From: Alkalihalobacillus alcalophilus ATCC 27647 = CGMCC 1.3604
GTDB lineage: Bacteria; Bacillota; Bacilli; Bacillales; Bacillaceae_D
Assembly: GCF_000292245.2 (NCBI RefSeq)
Contig: NZ_ALPT02000091.1
Coordinates: 1 to 15,943, forward strand
DNA length: 15,943 nt
Reading direction: 5' to 3'
Below are positions 6,604 to 13,348 of this stretch, piece after piece. The notes beneath the pieces were generated by a model. The model ran no database searches. It worked only from the letters and a program-made list of their open reading frames with translations, and had not been told where the DNA came from. The position numbers and the translations under genes were made by a program. The number at the start of each line of letters is the position of its first letter. Position 1 is the stretch's first letter.

Positions 6604-6638
6604 GCCTCCTAATTAATTTGACTACATATTTAGGAGGC
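6604..6638 (-). promoter_or_regulatory. Translational attenuator hairpin sequestering the cat ribosome site
   Basis: On the minus strand GCCTCCTAA (6630-6638, the end of the leader ORF) is perfectly complementary to TTAGGAGGC (6604-6612), which contains the cat Shine-Dalgarno sequence. The loop is 17 nt. This is the arrangement of the inducible cat genes of Gram-positives (cat-86, pC194): a ribosome stalled by the drug in the leader opens the stem and frees the cat ribosome site. Confidence 0.92.
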
Positions 6639-6659
6639 TTTTTTCACTGTTTGTTTCAT
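6630..6659 (-). CDS. cat leader peptide (9 aa, MKQTVKKAS)
   Basis: A nine-codon ORF, ATG AAA CAA ACA GTG AAA AAA GCC TCC TAA, ends inside the left arm of the attenuator hairpin. GAAGGGTG, 6 nt upstream, is its ribosome site. Codons 8-9 and the stop form the anti-SD arm, so a ribosome paused near codon 6 (Lys) would mask the arm and open the hairpin. In known cat leaders the first five residues help the pause by interacting with the ribosome; here they are MKQTV, different from the leaders I remember (MVKTD of cat-86, MKKSE of pC194). Position, length and overlap with the stem make the assignment firm; the exact pause site is inferred. Confidence 0.9.
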   Translation of the reverse strand: MKQTVKKAS

Positions 6660-6688
6660 ATCATTCACCCTTCGAAACGTTTTATACA

Positions 6689-6717
6689 ATTATATTACCC
6701 AATCTTTTTACTCTAAA
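6689..6717 (-). promoter_or_regulatory. Probable sigma-A promoter of the cat leader and cat
   Basis: On the minus strand a perfect -10 TATAAT (6689-6694) is preceded at 17 bp by TTTAGA (6712-6717, 4 of 6 matches to TTGACA). It lies 30 bp upstream of the leader ATG, giving a short leader transcript as expected. Confidence 0.65.
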
Positions 6718-6788
6718 CTACCTCAAAAATAGCTTATTAACTTTATCAATTTTCTAACAAGGATTCTCCCCATAATCGTCGAATTAAA

Positions 6789-6867
6789 GATAATCCACCT
6801 CTAACTTAAAATGGAGGATTATCAGTTACTAACTTAAAGGAGCCTCTTTAGGAATAAGCCTTCCTAA
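6789..6867. repeat. Pair of small hairpins between the cat promoter and a gene remnant
   Basis: GATAATCC (6789-6796) pairs with GGATTATC (6816-6823), and TTAGGAA (6848-6854) with TTCCTAA (6861-6867). On the minus strand the second and then the first follow the remnant ending at 6904, so the first may be its old terminator. No other feature is visible in 6720-6903. Confidence 0.35.
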
Positions 6868-6903
6868 GCTAAAAGGGGCAGATTGTGTCAAAATAAGATA
6901 TAA

Positions 6904-7223
6904 TTAATTGTATTCTTTTGTTTTTTCAATTACAAAATACCCTTGAATAACAGAGCCAATCAGTTCTACGTTGCTCAACCTCTTTATATGCTTAAGAGCA
7001 ACATTTTCATTAGGTTTTTCTAAGTTATATATGGTAGCATGGCTCGTTCTATCGTACTATTTATTGATACTGATTAAGTTATAATATCGTGCATTAAGGG
7101 TATAGGTAAAGATAAGGAATTTTTCAGAAGTAGATTTAATATTTACCGATTCATTATAGCCATACATTGAATCTCTATTACTAGGTAAGCTTTATTCCCT
7201 AAACCCGTAGTTATTTCAATATT
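6904..7223 (-). pseudogene. Frameshifted gene remnant, family unknown
   Basis: The minus strand carries three coherent protein stretches in different frames. First comes NIEITTGLGNKAYLVIEIQ (from about 7223). Then MYGYNESVNIKSTSEKFLIF continues to ...NLISINK and a stop. Finally DRTSHATIYNLEKPNENVAL continues to ...SVIQGYFVIEKTKEYN and a stop at 6904. Together they look like the C-terminal 120 or so residues of one protein broken by at least two lesions. The 5' end runs into the ribosome site of the ferritin gene, so the front of the gene is gone. I cannot name the family. This explains most of the gene-free stretch between cat and ferritin. Confidence 0.6.
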
Positions 7224-7255
7224 AAATTTTCTTAAATAAGAATAGGAGTGATTGT

Positions 7256-7753
7256 ATGTTATCAGAAAAACTTGTTAAGGCACTTAACCGACAAATGAAT
7301 ATTGAATTTCAAGCAGCACACGATTATATGGCAATGGCAGCCTATTGCCAGCAAACGAGCTATGATGGGTTCGCTAATTTCTTTTTACAACAAGCGACAG
7401 AAGAGCGTGTACATGGAATGAAAGTCTACACGTATTTAAATGATAAAGGTCACCCAGCTATCTTTTCAGAAATTAAAGCTCCAAAAGCTCAGTTTGGCTC
7501 TTTAGTTGAAACATTTGAAGCTGCTTTATTACAAGAACGTAAAGTAACCAAAAGTTACTACGAAGTATATGGAATTGCCCAAGACGAACGTGAATACCAA
7601 ACCCTCTCGTTCTTAAATTGGTTTTTAGATGAACAAGTTGAAGAAGAATCAACGTTTGAAACGCATATTGATTATTTAACACGTATTAAAGACGATTCAA
7701 ATGCTTTGTATATTTACGAACAAGAATTAGGAAAACGCAAAGCGGGAGAATAG
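7256..7753 (+). CDS. ftnA: Non-heme ferritin
   Basis: A 165-residue bacterial ferritin that oxidises Fe(II) at a di-iron centre and stores it as ferric mineral inside a 24-subunit shell. The ferroxidase ligands are in place: Glu17, Glu50 and His53 (TEERVHGMK), Glu94, and the DEQVEEE segment with Gln126 and Glu129. Tyr24, near the centre, is also conserved. The four-helix bundle plus short fifth helix fits the normal length of about 165. There are no heme-binding bacterioferritin features. The ATG follows AGGAG at good spacing. The gene is alone on its strand, with a terminator directly behind it. Regulation by iron is usual for the family, but I see no convincing operator in front of it. Confidence 0.95.
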   Translation: MLSEKLVKALNRQMNIEFQAAHDYMAMAAYCQQTSYDGFANFFLQQATEERVHGMKVYTYLNDKGHPAIFSEIKAPKAQFGSLVETFEAALLQERKVTKSYYEVYGIAQDEREYQTLSFLNWFLDEQVEEESTFETHIDYLTRIKDDSNALYIYEQELGKRKAGE

Positions 7754-7765
7754 GTAAGTAGCACT

Positions 7766-7807
7766 TATTGGCTAGTAGGTCACTTCACCTACTAGCCAAT
7801 AATATTA
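7766..7807. terminator. Strong convergent terminator behind ferritin
   Basis: A perfect 15-bp stem (7766-7780 with 7787-7801) closes a 6-nt loop. The following plus-strand bases are only moderately T-rich (TATTATT). It lies between the convergent ferritin gene and the membrane protein gene ending at 7830, so it probably stops transcription from both sides. Confidence 0.8.
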
Positions 7808-7829
7808 TTCCCTGAATGAATTCTCTCTT

Positions 7830-8180
7830 TTAAATTTTATATGGCAAAAATTCTTTTAGTTTAGAAAACTTAAAGATTCCAGTCAGTGTTAAAATCATAA
7901 TAATTGAAATAGAGCTTAACACTTTAAATTCAAAATCAATTAAGTTAAACCAATACATACTAAGTGGAAACATAATGAGCAGGGTTAATAAATACGGCAA
8001 AGTCATTACATAATACAGTCCTCTGCCTTTCCTAAATTTGAAGAAAGAATCCCATTTAGCTTGATTCATATGGAAGATTTTTTTTATCATTATAAAAGTA
8101 AACATTAATAAACCAATATAAAATAAAGAAACTAATAGACTTAAAACAAGATAAGAAATGATAAAAATGAGCACATTCAA
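7830..8180 (-). CDS. Hypothetical membrane protein (116 aa)
   Basis: A hydrophobic protein with three or four probable membrane helices: 2-33 (one long or two short), about 57-76 and 86-104. Between them lies a basic loop (MNQAKWDSFFKFRKGRG). The frame is open to a TTG at 8219, but AAAGGAGG falls inside that extension, 7 nt before a TTG at 8180, which I take as the start (MNVLIFIISY...). I recognise no family. Just upstream, in another frame, a GTG at 8247 opens a short hydrophobic stretch ending near LERRSGIE that overlaps this ribosome site; it might be the tail of a coupled small gene, but evidence is thin. Confidence 0.65.
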   Translation of the reverse strand: MNVLIFIISYLVLSLLVSLFYIGLLMFTFIMIKKIFHMNQAKWDSFFKFRKGRGLYYVMTLPYLLTLLIMFPLSMYWFNLIDFEFKVLSSISIIMILTLTGIFKFSKLKEFLPYKI

Positions 8181-8266
8181 TGCCGCTCCTCCTTTCCAAT
8201 AAGAAAATAACAACTCCAATTAAAATAATTGTATAAAACCGAAGCACACCTTTTTTGAAGAATTAT

Positions 8267-8573
8267 TTACTTATTAAACGAATATACCTTATGCTTTCTT
8301 GGACTGAGGTTTCTATATAACCAATGATTTGGTCCAAAGTAAATACCTTAGTTCAAAGTTCATATCTTCTAAAACATACGGAGTAAATTTCCTTATATCC
8401 CCAACTGCAACTTCCTCTAAATCAATGAGTTCGCCGTTGTGCTGTAATGCTTGTTCTAATTCATCTTTTACACCGTAGTAATCAATTAATTTTCCGTTTA
8501 ATAAATGAAAATCGTTATGATAACGCTGAAAAACCTCTCGAAAATTGTGAATAGTTAATAATGGACACTGCGG
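8267..8573 (-). pseudogene. Broken gene remnant, family unknown
   Basis: An 87-codon minus-strand frame without a usable start codon encodes a clearly protein-like sequence. It passes through FREVFQRYHNDFHLLNGKLI, DYYGVKDELEQALQHNGELI, then DLEEVAVGDIRKFTPYVLED and MNFELRYLLWTKSLVI, to a stop at 8313. The next frame continues as GPNHWLYRNLSPRKHKVYSF to a stop at 8267, suggesting a frameshift near the WTK residues. Upstream of 8573 the same frame has three stops in a row within a coherent-looking sequence (YNEIDNPGEN), so the 5' part is also damaged. I do not recognise the family. It fills most of the gap between the two small membrane protein genes. Confidence 0.65.
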
Positions 8574-8657
8574 CTATTCTCAATTTTCACCTGGGTTATC
8601 AATTTCATTATAGATATAACATTAACTACATTCTTCAATGTTTGAAATGCTTGTTTT

Positions 8658-9020
8658 GTGTTTTTTAGTAAACAAAAAACAGGTAAGCCATTTATCCTCT
8701 GCTCTTTTTCGCTCGTATATATAATTTATAATAACGATGCGTTATTTTATTTACTTTTTATTGCCTTTTTTACTTTCCCTGCTGTTATGGTTGGAATTAT
8801 TATTTCCATAATAACAGATATGGTCCTCATCAAAATGAAGTGGACCTTAAATAAACTTGCACATATGCTCATATATTCCCTATTAGGTTTAATGATTTCT
8901 TTAACCTATAGCTTATTCATATTGGATGTATGGAATATGGAAGGCCATATATTTAATGCATTCTTATCGATGTCCGCAACCACACTTTATTATTTACTGT
9001 TTATTTATTTTAAAGACTGA
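8658..9020 (+). CDS. Hypothetical membrane protein, possibly 5'-truncated
   Basis: The frame gives 120 residues from a GTG at 8658. It has three or four membrane helices: about 12-24, 29-58, 66-90 and 100-117. The FYLLFIAFFTFPAVMVGIII segment (30-49) reminds me of the YwlA/UPF0715 group of small Bacillus membrane proteins, but this is only by eye. No ribosome site precedes the GTG, and the first residues (FFSKQKTG) look out of place before a membrane helix. The original start and first helix may therefore have been lost with the neighbouring decayed region. Its last 16 bases overlap the convergent GNAT gene. Confidence 0.5.
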   Translation: MFFSKQKTGKPFILCSFSLVYIIYNNDALFYLLFIAFFTFPAVMVGIIISIITDMVLIKMKWTLNKLAHMLIYSLLGLMISLTYSLFILDVWNMEGHIFNAFLSMSATTLYYLLFIYFKD

Positions 9021-9526
9021 TTCATAGCTTTATAATAGAAAATCGTCGCATCCAATTCACCATTCGCCGACTTCGCATAGTTAGGGATCCGACCTGCTTG
9101 GATATAACCTAATGACGTATATAGTTGATTGGAAGGGTCCCCTTCTCTTGTGTCTAGGACCAATAACGAACGTCTCTCTTTCTTAGCCCGTTCTTCAGCT
9201 TTATTCATCAGTGAACGCCCAATACCGTTACGTCGATAATGAGGATGTGTCATTAGTTTCGCAATTTCAGCCCGATGACGCCCGTGTTGTTTTGCACACA
9301 GCTGCAATTGCACACTTCCAACTATCTGATTATTTATTTTTGCGACAAATAAAACCACTTCTGGCTCTAGTACACTGCTCCAATATTTAGTTGCATCCGC
9401 TAATGGCAATGGTGGTAAAAAACCAATTGATGCATCACCTTCTACTACCTGTATTAAGAGTTCTGATAATTCATTCATATGTTCTTCGGTTTTGTTCAAC
9501 TGTTCAATTTCCACATTCTTGACCAA
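9005..9526 (-). CDS. GNAT family N-acetyltransferase
   Basis: A 173-residue single GNAT domain. The acetyl-CoA loop is RRNGIGRSLM (98-107), preceded by the strand AEIAKLMTHP (86-95) and followed by SLLVLDTREGD (120-130) and QLYTSLGYIQAGRIPNYA (134-151). The pattern HRAEIAKLMTHPHYRRNGIG and the ending GRIPNYAKSANGELDATIFYYK are typical of a Bacillus/proteobacterial subgroup of unknown acceptor. The substrate cannot be told from sequence. The frame is open to GTG at 9535, but TGAGGTG lies there, so TTG at 9526 with a 6-nt spacing is the better start. It overlaps the end of the convergent membrane protein gene by 16 bp and follows the anti-sigma gene on the same strand with a gap of 112 bp and no visible terminator. 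Confidence 0.88.
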   Translation of the reverse strand: MVKNVEIEQLNKTEEHMNELSELLIQVVEGDASIGFLPPLPLADATKYWSSVLEPEVVLFVAKINNQIVGSVQLQLCAKQHGRHRAEIAKLMTHPHYRRNGIGRSLMNKAEERAKKERRSLLVLDTREGDPSNQLYTSLGYIQAGRIPNYAKSANGELDATIFYYKAMNQSLK

Positions 9527-9638
9527 AATAATCACCTCAATATTAGTTTACCTTTCCATACTCACACCTCTTCACAAATTGTACACTTATTAAGAAGGAG
9601 TAGTAAACGGTTTCTTAGCAACACTAACTGGTCTATTC

Positions 9639-10730
9639 TTATGGTAGTAATTTTACTTTAAATGGTTTAAAATCAACTGGCTTTAAAGATCCGCCTCTAA
9701 ATTCCCACTCAATCATTTCTCCACTTTCATCCAAACCGGCTCCTCCTCCATCAGTTGGGAGTAATAAATAAGGAGTAATTGTTAATTCTTTCACTGCTGA
9801 ATCAATAGGGTCAAACTTCTTATTACTTGTAAATACCATACGGTTGTCGAAAATTTCCCCTTTCCCTCCACCTGAATGACTTAAAATCTCATTACCATTT
9901 TGATCCACTATCAAGAACTCTATATTACCCGCCCTGCTTAATTCGAAATCGGTTCCTTCCTCAGAACTCTCATAAGATAGACTGACACCTGGTTCACTTA
10001 AAAGTAAATCTTTAACCGTAAGTTCAATTCCATCCACTGATTCCGAATGTTGAATCGGAATTTTAATGAAGTCTGTTATTTGTTCGATGAATGTTGAAAA
10101 ATAGAATGTTTCACCATTTTTTCCGGTCAATATATATCCAAGTTCAAAAGCTTCTGGCATCTCTCCTGTGACTTCTATTTCTTGTATACCAGTTCGAACG
10201 GTTGGAGAATGGATGGTTTCCTTATGACCACCTGAAGCTAATGATGGAAATTTATCATCAATTGTAAATTGTCCCCACCCAAAATAGTATTCTTCTAGTT
10301 CTTTTTCTGATTCGATAATATAACCGATCGTTATATTATTTTGATCGTATAAAATTTCATCAAGAGTAACAGATATTCCATTAGTTGTCTGTGTCTCGCC
10401 AATTTCACTTGTTAAACCCTTTTTTTGTGCTTTTTGTAAGCCGATTAAATCAGAATCACCGAAAACGGAGCCAATGATTGGGATTTGCGACAAACCACTT
10501 GCTAAAACTGGTGAATAATATGACGAACCAATTAATAATCCCAAACTAGCTACCAGACTAGACATAGCATAGATTATTTTTCTTTTTCCTTTTTTATTTC
10601 TTTTACCATTATCACTAAATTTCTTATAACTATGTTGTTTTTCTGCTTGAAGAATTCCTTGTTGAATTGCTGAACGAACTTCTTCTTGAGGGAAATCCTT
10701 TAACTGGTCTTTTTTATTTGACTTAGCCAT
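9639..10730 (-). CDS. Membrane anti-sigma factor, DUF4179 family
   Basis: A 363-residue protein. It has a basic cytoplasmic N-terminal part (1-50, ending RNKKGKRK) that would bind the sigma factor and one membrane helix at about 52-70. A large extracytoplasmic part (71-363) begins SPVLASGLSQIPIIGSVF, the signature start of DUF4179 proteins, and holds beta-rich repeats including QTTNGISVTLDEILYD and VDGIELTVKDLLLSEPGVSL. A second, DUF5643-like domain probably covers about 215-330. Its start overlaps the end of the ECF sigma gene by 8 bp (ATGGCTAA), which supports translational coupling and a sigma/anti-sigma pair. Released signals are unknown; family members respond to envelope stress. There is no obvious terminator behind it. 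Confidence 0.88.
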   Translation of the reverse strand: MAKSNKKDQLKDFPQEEVRSAIQQGILQAEKQHSYKKFSDNGKRNKKGKRKIIYAMSSLVASLGLLIGSSYYSPVLASGLSQIPIIGSVFGDSDLIGLQKAQKKGLTSEIGETQTTNGISVTLDEILYDQNNITIGYIIESEKELEEYYFGWGQFTIDDKFPSLASGGHKETIHSPTVRTGIQEIEVTGEMPEAFELGYILTGKNGETFYFSTFIEQITDFIKIPIQHSESVDGIELTVKDLLLSEPGVSLSYESSEEGTDFELSRAGNIEFLIVDQNGNEILSHSGGGKGEIFDNRMVFTSNKKFDPIDSAVKELTITPYLLLPTDGGGAGLDESGEMIEWEFRGGSLKPVDFKPFKVKLLP

Positions 10731-11256
10731 GTAATTTGTAGCTCCTTTCTAAATCATCTTTTAAACTTTTTTTCGCTCTACGTAAATAGGTTTTTATTGT
10801 TCCAACTGGTTTTTCCATAATTTCAGAAATCACTTGAATAGGAAGGTCATGATAATAAAATAAAATAATAGAAGTTTGATAAGAAGAGTTAAGCTTGGAC
10901 AATGCCTCACTTAAATGAAAAGATTCTATCTCTTCATCTCTCCCTTGCTCTAATCTCATTAATAGTTTATTTTCTTCATATGGAATAATTCGATCCCTCT
11001 TTTTTAATAGTTTATAGCACTCGCGTATAAGAATTCTAAATAGCCAAGTTGAGAAATACTCCGGATTTTGTAACTGCCCTATTGAAAGAAACGCTTTACA
11101 AGATGTTTCTTGAATGGCATCCAAAGCATCTTCTTTTTTACCGACATAAGATAGAGCTTTGTAATAAAGCATTTTCTCTTCTAAAAAAAGCACTTCTTCA
11201 AATGCTTTAACGTCTCCATTAATAGCCCTTTTGACTGTATGTATATCATGTTTCAA
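10723..11256 (-). CDS. ECF RNA polymerase sigma factor
   Basis: A 177-residue group 4 sigma factor that directs RNA polymerase to a small set of promoters. Region 2 runs about 10-85 (FLEEKMLYYKALSYVGKKED, DALDAIQETSCKAFLSI, TWLFRILIREC), with DAIQETSCKAF as the -10-binding helix. After a variable linker, region 4 covers about 118-170, with the helix-turn-helix LPIQVISEIMEKPVGTIKTY and RRAKKSL for -35 recognition. The start is TTG at 11256, with AGAGGGGG about 8 nt upstream; no ATG fits. The gene overlaps the downstream anti-sigma gene. Such pairs usually activate their own promoter (see 11279-11309). Targets outside the operon cannot be predicted from this window. Confidence 0.93.
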   Translation of the reverse strand: MKHDIHTVKRAINGDVKAFEEVLFLEEKMLYYKALSYVGKKEDALDAIQETSCKAFLSIGQLQNPEYFSTWLFRILIRECYKLLKKRDRIIPYEENKLLMRLEQGRDEEIESFHLSEALSKLNSSYQTSIILFYYHDLPIQVISEIMEKPVGTIKTYLRRAKKSLKDDLERSYKLHG

Positions 11257-11278
11257 AATTTAATCCCCCTCTCTTTAT

Positions 11279-11309
11279 TTAGAGTAATCTCGATTTAAGA
11301 AAAGTTTCA
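11279..11309 (-). promoter_or_regulatory. Candidate autoregulated ECF promoter
   Basis: On the minus strand TGAAACTTTT (11300-11309) matches the GAAAC core of ECF -35 elements. It is followed by CTCTAA (11279-11284), close to the CGTCTAA -10 form. The spacing is about one base longer than usual. The position, 23-53 bp before the sigma start codon, is as expected for autoregulation. Confidence 0.45.
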
Positions 11310-11382
11310 ACCTCTTCAACTTTTTATTCAGTTACCTGAAATTTGTAATCTATTAATATAATAAGCATCACATTAAATAAAC

Positions 11383-11432
11383 AAAAAAGAGGGGACTATG
11401 TGAGCTACAAGGTTCAGCACACACCACCTCTT
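11383..11432 (-). terminator. Probable intrinsic terminator between the DinB-family gene and the sigma gene
   Basis: On the minus strand AAGAGG (11427-11432) pairs with CCTCTT (11387-11392). The inner bases TGTGTGCT and AGCTCACA also pair with one mismatch, and the stem is followed by TTTTTTGTTT. It lies 67 bp after the DinB-family stop and upstream of the sigma promoter, so it separates the two transcription units. Confidence 0.65.
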
Positions 11433-11498
11433 CTTATTACTAAGTCATCATAAAATCTGTAAAAATCAATTATTTTGGTTGAAAGATTAGCTGAGAAA

Positions 11499-11927
11499 CT
11501 ATTTACCCTTGTACACCGTCTCCCATAAGCCTTGCAACTTTCTAATATAAAGAATCTGCCCCTTATGGTATGTCGTATGAATCGTAAGGTAAGAAAGATC
11601 AGATGCCATTTCATCAAGTTTATTAGCTTCAGCTTCCTCGACGACATTCTTCCATTCAGTCGTAATATTTTCTATCCGCTTAACTGTATCATTCCAAGTT
11701 AAACCTTCTGCATTTCTAAAAGTATTCGTCTCAACATTCCTTTCGTTTGGTATGTCTTTAAACCGATTTAAATAACGCACTATTTCAAAAATAGAATTCG
11801 TTGTTTCACTCGGTTTCCAACTTGCTTGTTCTTCTGTAAGATTATCAATTGAGTGGAGTAATGATACAAACCAAGTGTTTTCATGACAGGCATTTAACTG
11901 TGCTAATAAAATATCTTTAACATTCAT
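11499..11927 (-). CDS. DinB/YfiT-type four-helix protein, probable loss of a metal ligand
   Basis: A 142-residue member of the DinB superfamily, which are small four-helix, usually metal-binding proteins; some are thiol transferases for bacillithiol. The segments LLHSIDNLTEEQASWKPSE (23-41), TFRNAEGLTWNDTVKRI and TIHTTYHKGQILYIRKLQG (115-133) fit the family, with His117 and His121 as two of the three metal ligands. The third, normally in a motif like EIVxHLxFWNExY, is missing: here EIV (48-50) runs straight into RYLNRFKDIP. The shape suggests an in-frame loss of about eight codons that removed the histidine. The protein is thus probably not a normal metalloenzyme. ATG at 11927 is chosen because GGGAGGA lies just before it; the frame is open to a GTG at 11942. 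Confidence 0.85.
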   Translation of the reverse strand: MNVKDILLAQLNACHENTWFVSLLHSIDNLTEEQASWKPSETTNSIFEIVRYLNRFKDIPNERNVETNTFRNAEGLTWNDTVKRIENITTEWKNVVEEAEANKLDEMASDLSYLTIHTTYHKGQILYIRKLQGLWETVYKGK

Positions 11928-12043
11928 CTTTTTTCCTCCCACGTTATTTAAACAATATTCCTCGTTCTACTTAATTCTTGCAAATATTCAACACTAATCG
12001 AAAATGTCCTTCTTTTTAACAAACTTACCCTTTTTTGCATATT

Positions 12044-12079
12044 AAAAAGGCATCCTTTTTAGAAAAGAAATGCCTTTTT
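12044..12079. terminator. Intrinsic terminator, probably bidirectional
   Basis: AAAAAGGCAT (12044-12053) pairs perfectly with ATGCCTTTTT (12070-12079) around a 16-nt loop. T-runs belong to the stem on both strands. It lies 43 bp after the stop of the minus-strand GNAT gene at 12123. Confidence 0.75.
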
Positions 12080-12122
12080 GTTGATTACTAAAAAGAATTC
12101 AGTTTTGAATTAGAGAAAAATC

Positions 12123-12911
12123 TTACGACAATGCAAAATCAACCATCCAGAGCTCTGCCGTCGTTTCATAGCCAAGACTTTTATAGACATGTACGGCAGG
12201 GAGATTCTCTGCTAATACACCTAAATAGACATCTGCCGAGAGTTGCTTCCCTAAATAGGTAAGTTGGCTCGTCAGGCTCTTAGCCAATCCTTTTCCCCTA
12301 TAATCTAGTCTAGTAATAATGTTTCCAAGCTCGACAAGCTCAGGATCATAAAAATGAAAGCCTCCTACGGCCATGAACTCATTCCCATCTTTCATCCCAA
12401 GGAAAGGACACCGTTCTAGTTCGCTCCTCGTAAAAAATCTCATCCCTCCGCCGTGTAAAAAATCTAGCACCTCAGAAAACTCTTCCTCTTTCACAAGTTC
12501 AGCTTTATTAGATTCGAGCAATTTGGATTGGTCGACGTGCTTCATTGTTAAAAAACGTTGTGGTTCCCCAACAATGAGTCCAAAAGACTGAAATAGCTGA
12601 AAGTCACGTTGAGATAAGATGGTACCACAGATTACATTTTGCTCGAGTTGAAAAATAGCTCTTGTAAAAGCAATCAGTTCTGGTAAAAATACTTGCTTTT
12701 CGCTCATATGGTAAAAAGAAAAAGCAGGAAAGGAAAGCTCACTTAAATAGGCTAAAACAACCGTCAATTGATTATCTACATATTGTCCAACAAATTGAGC
12801 ACTTTCCTTTCGTTGCGTCAAATAACTATAAAAAAGCAAATGCTGATCCTTATCGATTTGTTCCATTAATTGATTCCTTGTTTTTTGTGTAAGCAGGCGG
12901 TGTGTGATCAT
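12123..12911 (-). CDS. GNAT family acetyltransferase with N-terminal extension (FR47-like)
   Basis: A 262-residue protein made of a degenerate N-terminal half (1-125) and a C-terminal GNAT domain. In the C-terminal domain MAVGGFHFYDPELVELGNII (180-199) leads into the acetyl-CoA loop RLDYRGKGLAKSLT (201-214). LGVLAENLPAVHVYKSLGYE (230-249) closes the domain. This two-part layout with an R-G-K-G-L-A loop is usual for FR47-like GNAT proteins of Bacillaceae; the acceptor is unknown. The ATG at 12911 follows GAAGGGA at about 9 nt. It is a single-gene unit with its own terminator at 12044-12079. It is the third GNAT gene in this window, unrelated in detail to the other two. Confidence 0.85.
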   Translation of the reverse strand: MITHRLLTQKTRNQLMEQIDKDQHLLFYSYLTQRKESAQFVGQYVDNQLTVVLAYLSELSFPAFSFYHMSEKQVFLPELIAFTRAIFQLEQNVICGTILSQRDFQLFQSFGLIVGEPQRFLTMKHVDQSKLLESNKAELVKEEEFSEVLDFLHGGGMRFFTRSELERCPFLGMKDGNEFMAVGGFHFYDPELVELGNIITRLDYRGKGLAKSLTSQLTYLGKQLSADVYLGVLAENLPAVHVYKSLGYETTAELWMVDFALS

Positions 12912-12976
12912 TTAACTTTATCCCTTCGTTCAGTTAGTAAAACATCAAATACCTTGAATTAAAGCATTTTATAACC

Positions 12977-13174
12977 TCAACTTCGAAGCACCTCCACCAC
13001 TTTGTTGGAGGTGAAAATTGCTAGCACTAAGGAAGTTAAAAAAACGAGCAAACTCCCCACAAGGACTCCTATTGAAGAATTTATCGGCAAGTGGCTCCAA
13101 ACAAAAAAATGAAAAACCAATATATAAATAGCTAAAAAGACGGCTCTTAACAAATAAAGAACGATATTTTGCAA
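12977..13174 (-). CDS. Small hypothetical membrane protein (65 aa)
   Basis: A 65-residue protein with two membrane helices (about 3-27 and 33-56) joined by a short loop with NSS, and a charged end NKVVEVLRS. The frame is open to TTG at 13204, but AGGAGGTG lies inside that extension, 6 nt before a TTG at 13174, so the shorter form is preferred. The last codons contain a hairpin (12989-12996 with 13006-13013, CACCTCCA/TGGAGGTG) that may affect translation or ending of the transcript. No family is recognised. Confidence 0.65.
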   Translation of the reverse strand: MQNIVLYLLRAVFLAIYILVFHFFVWSHLPINSSIGVLVGSLLVFLTSLVLAIFTSNKVVEVLRS

Positions 13175-13267
13175 TAGGTGCACCTCCTCTTGTACATCAA
13201 ACAATGAAAAGCTTGCCTATTAAACAAGCAAATATCCAACTTAAATAGTCATATTTTATTAAAGTAT

Positions 13268-13276
13268 ATTATACCA
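13268..13276 (-). promoter_or_regulatory. Extended -10 promoter (TGGTATAAT) for the 65-aa membrane protein
   Basis: On the minus strand TGGTATAAT is a perfect TGnTATAAT extended -10, about 95 bp upstream of the TTG at 13174. No -35 is evident, which extended -10 promoters can tolerate. A weak stem GCTTG/CAAGC followed by TTTT lies in the leader (about 13210-13230). Nothing else is visible in 13277-13348. Confidence 0.5.
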
Positions 13277-13348
13277 AGAAGAGGAAATGAGAGTAGCTAA
13301 AAATAAAAAAGGTTGGTTCAAAAAAACTATTTGCCTCCTTCCTCTAAT

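Noticed and set aside
8056..8247. 63-codon minus-strand frame overlapping the 7830-8180 membrane protein
   Set aside because: After the first hydrophobic stretch it becomes cysteine/phenylalanine-rich shadow sequence inside the other gene, whose ribosome site is better.
9590..9638. Short coherent stretch HKNRPVSVAKKPFTTPS after the anti-sigma stop, as a possible frameshifted tail
   Set aside because: It is only 17 codons, and the anti-sigma protein already ends with a complete-looking domain.
11414..11647. Minus-strand frame overlapping the 3' end of the DinB-family gene
   Set aside because: Shadow frame without family features; the DinB-family frame is clearly the coding one.
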